From Acidobacteriaceae bacterium (GTDB lineage Bacteria > Acidobacteriota > Terriglobia > Terriglobales > Acidobacteriaceae), in the NCBI GenBank assembly GCA_030049955.1, contig JASIJX010000146.1:1-7798 (forward strand): a DNA stretch of 7,798 nt, given 5' to 3'. A program made the position numbers and the translations under genes. This document shows, in pieces, positions 5,785 through 7,798 of the stretch; positions within the stretch are counted from its first letter, which is position 1; each line of letters starts with the position of its first letter. The notes below the pieces were generated by a model, which made no database searches, was not told the origin of the DNA, and saw only the letters and a program-made list of their open reading frames with translations.

Positions 5785-6849
5785 TTGAAGTTGATCAAAC
5801 ATTCTTCCATTTCCGTCACACTGCTCGCTGCTCTGGCGATCGTCATGGGTTCAACATCCGTAAGCGCCGCCGCGCAGCAGGCTCCGAGTAATTCGGGGGT
5901 CTCGGTGACCAGTCCCACTGCAGGAGCTGTAGTTGGCTCTCCGTTCAACGTGAATGCCACGTCAACGACTTGCTCCGGCCAGCCAGTGACCTCTATCGGC
6001 TTCTCGCTCGATACCAACCCCACGACCGCGGCGCTTACGGGAACCGCGCTGAATTCGCAGGCTGCGACGACTGCCGGCGCGCACACCCTCTATGTGAAGA
6101 GCTGGGGCAACGCAGGCGCGTCGTGCTACGCCCAGGTGGCGGTCACTGTGGTCAACTCGAACTCTGCGGCGAACGAGATCGTGCCTCAGAATGCCATCAG
6201 CGTGTCGAACATTCAGAACACCGGCAGCTGGCAAATGAATCATGACCCGGCAACCGGCTCAGCTTCGAGCGGCAGCATGGAGATCGTGTCCCAGCCCTCG
6301 TTGACCGGCAATGCCCGCCAGTTCAACACCAGCTTTACGAACTACGGCGGCGAGATCTACAACGTGGCGTGGGGCAACGATCCAGGACCGTCGAATTTCT
6401 TCTATGACGGCTGGGTATACCTCACCAGCTCGGCGAGCAACATCCTGAACCTGGAGCTGGACATGAACCAGGTGACTTCTAACGGAGACACCATTATTTA
6501 TGGCTTCCAGTGCGATGGCGGGTCACAAACCTGGGACTATACGGAGAATGCCGGCACTCCCACGCAGCCCAATGACCAATGGATACATTCACACGCCTTC
6601 TGCAACGCCAGCCAGTGGACGCCGAATACGTGGCACCACGTGCAGATCAGCTATTCGCGCGACGACTCGGGCAACGTAACCTACAACTCGGTGTGGCTGG
6701 ACGGCCTGGAATCTCCGCTGAACGTTACGGTGCCGTCAGAGTTCTCGCTTGGCTGGCAGTCGACGCTGCTGACGAACTTCCAGGTGGACGGCAACCATTC
6801 GGGGTCGAACACGGTGTACCTCGATAACCTGACGATCTCGCGGTGGTAG
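5785..6849 (+). CDS. Putative secreted protein with one Ig-like module and a C-terminal jelly-roll (LamG/ConA-like) domain (gene 3)
   Basis: This 354-aa exported paralog of genes 1 and 2 has an unknown precise function. The start is TTG with AAGGA 7 nt upstream, the same start context as gene 2. The signal peptide (MKLIKHSSISVTLLAALAIVMG) is followed by STSVSA-AAQQ, a good signal peptidase I site after about A28, and there is no lipobox cysteine. The protein is therefore predicted to be released rather than lipid-anchored, unlike its paralogs. The Ser-rich linker is almost gone. The Ig-like module spans about 37-123 (C63/C114) and the shared domain about 128-354 (C243/C273), with MNHDPATG, NLELDMNQV, YGFQCDGG, WHHVQISYSRDD, SVWLDG and the terminal TISRW. 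It has its own leader and terminator and is convergent with lepB. A LamG/ConA-like sugar-binding fold is inferred from motif style only. Confidence 0.9.
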   Translation: MKLIKHSSISVTLLAALAIVMGSTSVSAAAQQAPSNSGVSVTSPTAGAVVGSPFNVNATSTTCSGQPVTSIGFSLDTNPTTAALTGTALNSQAATTAGAHTLYVKSWGNAGASCYAQVAVTVVNSNSAANEIVPQNAISVSNIQNTGSWQMNHDPATGSASSGSMEIVSQPSLTGNARQFNTSFTNYGGEIYNVAWGNDPGPSNFFYDGWVYLTSSASNILNLELDMNQVTSNGDTIIYGFQCDGGSQTWDYTENAGTPTQPNDQWIHSHAFCNASQWTPNTWHHVQISYSRDDSGNVTYNSVWLDGLESPLNVTVPSEFSLGWQSTLLTNFQVDGNHSGSNTVYLDNLTISRW

Positions 6850-6946
6850 GCCTGCAGCCTGCACCGCGGGGAAATACAAAGAACGGAGCAGGCTGAGATG
6901 CCGCGGTTTGAATAGGCATCTGCTTTAGAAATGTTTTGGCAACTTG

Positions 6947-6978
6947 GGCTGGGCGCAATCGCGTCCAGCCATTTTTTT
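6947..6978 (+). terminator. Rho-independent terminator of gene 3
   Basis: GGCTGGGCGC (6947-6956), loop AATC and GCGTCCAGCC (6961-6970) form a 10-bp stem with one G-T pair, followed by A and seven T. It lies about 100 nt after the gene 3 stop and 13 nt before the lepB stop. Its stem differs from those of genes 1 and 2. Read on the minus strand no T-run follows the stem, so it probably serves only the plus strand. Confidence 0.85.
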
Positions 6979-6990
6979 GAGGAGCGCAAT

Positions 6991-7632
6991 TCAGCGCAGC
7001 ACGCCGGCATCGTGCGCGGGCCAGTAGACAAACACAGCTTTGCCGTAGATCAGCGAACGGTCAACGGGGCCGAATTCGCGGCTGTCGGAGGAGATGGAGC
7101 GATGGTCGCCCATCATGAAGTAACAGTCATCCGGGACGATCATTTCCGGCATTGACCGGGTATCGCGGTATTCCTCCGGGACGTAGTCTTCGCTGAGGGG
7201 CCGGCCGTTGAGCCACACCTGGCCGTGATCGATGCGGATGCGGTCGCCGGGCAAGGCGATGACCCGCTTGATGTAGCTTTTCTCCGGGTCGCGCGGATAG
7301 TGAAATACCACGATATCGCCGCGCTCGATGGCTTCGAAATGGTAAACAAATTTGTTGATAAACAGCCGGTCGCGGTCTTCGAGCCGCGGCAGCATGCTGG
7401 TGCCTTCCACGCGAACCGGTTGATAGAGAAACAGAATGATAAAGATGGAGGCAGCAGCCGAGACCACCAAATCCCGCACCCACAGGCCGATCGAATTGCC
7501 GGATTTCGCGGCGGGCAGCGGCGCCGCAGCCGGCGTGGGCAATGCGATCTGCGCCGGTTCTTCGGTGGAGATTGTGATTTGTGACTGGTTGGTCTCTGGG
7601 TCGATCTCTGGTTCTTCGGGAAGCGTGGACAT
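6991..7632 (-). CDS. lepB: Signal peptidase I
   Basis: This is a membrane-anchored serine protease of family S26 that removes signal peptides from exported proteins at the outer face of the cytoplasmic membrane. The 213-aa product has a Pro/Ala/Glu-rich cytoplasmic N-terminus (about 1-45), one membrane segment (about 54-70) and the family boxes: EGTSMLP with catalytic Ser79, RGDIVVF at about 104-110, YIKRVIALPGD with general-base Lys122, and GDHRSISSDSREFGPV at about 175-190. The last box usually reads GDN; His replaces Asn here. Translation starts at the ATG at 7632-7630, with a purine-rich AAGAAGAG directly before it on the minus strand and no canonical Shine-Dalgarno at good spacing. It ends TGA at 6993-6991, convergent with gene 3. 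It would process the signal peptide predicted for gene 3, but this is a general housekeeping role and adjacency does not imply a dedicated link. Confidence 0.95.
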   Translation of the reverse strand: MSTLPEEPEIDPETNQSQITISTEEPAQIALPTPAAAPLPAAKSGNSIGLWVRDLVVSAAASIFIILFLYQPVRVEGTSMLPRLEDRDRLFINKFVYHFEAIERGDIVVFHYPRDPEKSYIKRVIALPGDRIRIDHGQVWLNGRPLSEDYVPEEYRDTRSMPEMIVPDDCYFMMGDHRSISSDSREFGPVDRSLIYGKAVFVYWPAHDAGVLR

Positions 7633-7682
7633 CTCTTCTTTAGATTACTCGCTGTAGAGGTGGATTTCCGTTCGATTGCATC

Positions 7683-7798
7683 TCAGTTGCAGCCGAGCCC
7701 TCCTGGCGGGCACAGCACCTTGGCATGCGTTGGCTTGGCGATTGGCCTTGGCTGGTCGGGCGAAGGCGCCAGCGGAGCCGCGGCGCCAGGCGCGCCGA
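7683..7798 (-). CDS. Possible C-terminal end of an unidentified minus-strand gene
   Basis: One minus-strand frame is open from the window edge to a TGA at 7685-7683. It encodes 37 residues rich in Pro and Ala, ending KVLCPPGGLGCN. The GC-rich third positions and 50-nt spacing to lepB would suit an upstream neighbour. However, other frames are open here too and no family is recognised, so this is a weak call. Confidence 0.25.
   Translation of the reverse strand, partial: GAPGAAAPLAPSPDQPRPIAKPTHAKVLCPPGGLGCN

Overview
The window looks like a chromosomal segment from a GC-rich, probably soil-type Gram-negative bacterium. The best guess is Acidobacteriota (Terriglobia-like), based on the style of the secreted Ig/jelly-roll proteins, the long structured intergenic regions and the codon bias. 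This assignment is inference only. No mobile element, CRISPR array, tRNA or rRNA gene was seen.

Layout: (1) positions 1-683, minus strand, hold the N-terminal part of carA, cut by the window edge. (2) 684-1021 is non-coding and serves the divergent carA promoter. (3) About 1022-6978 is a tandem array of three paralogous modules, all on the plus strand. Each module is a long non-coding leader (about 470, 775 and 725 nt), a secreted-protein gene (466, 382 and 354 aa) and a strong Rho-independent terminator. (4) Signal peptidase I (lepB) converges on the array from the right, followed by an uncertain C-terminal fragment of another minus-strand gene at the window edge.

The three proteins share a C-terminal domain of about 220 aa, resembling a LamG/concanavalin A-type jelly roll and ending in TISRW. 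It is preceded by two (gene 1) or one (genes 2 and 3) Ig-like modules, each with a cysteine pair. Genes 1 and 2 look like lipoproteins. Gene 3 has lost the lipobox cysteine and carries a signal peptidase I site instead. They are likely surface or secreted carbohydrate- or matrix-binding proteins; no enzymatic activity can be assigned.

The most notable part is the leaders. Compared by eye, leaders 2 and 3 are homologous over nearly their whole length and leader 1 is a shorter relative. Several helices are kept while their bases change in a compensating way. In two places a segment can pair with either of two partners, and these alternatives are kept in leaders 2 and 3. With a strong terminator after every gene, each gene appears to be its own transcription unit with its own long structured leader. 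This fits an undescribed cis-regulatory RNA family or an independent structured ncRNA. I could not match it to any riboswitch class I know.
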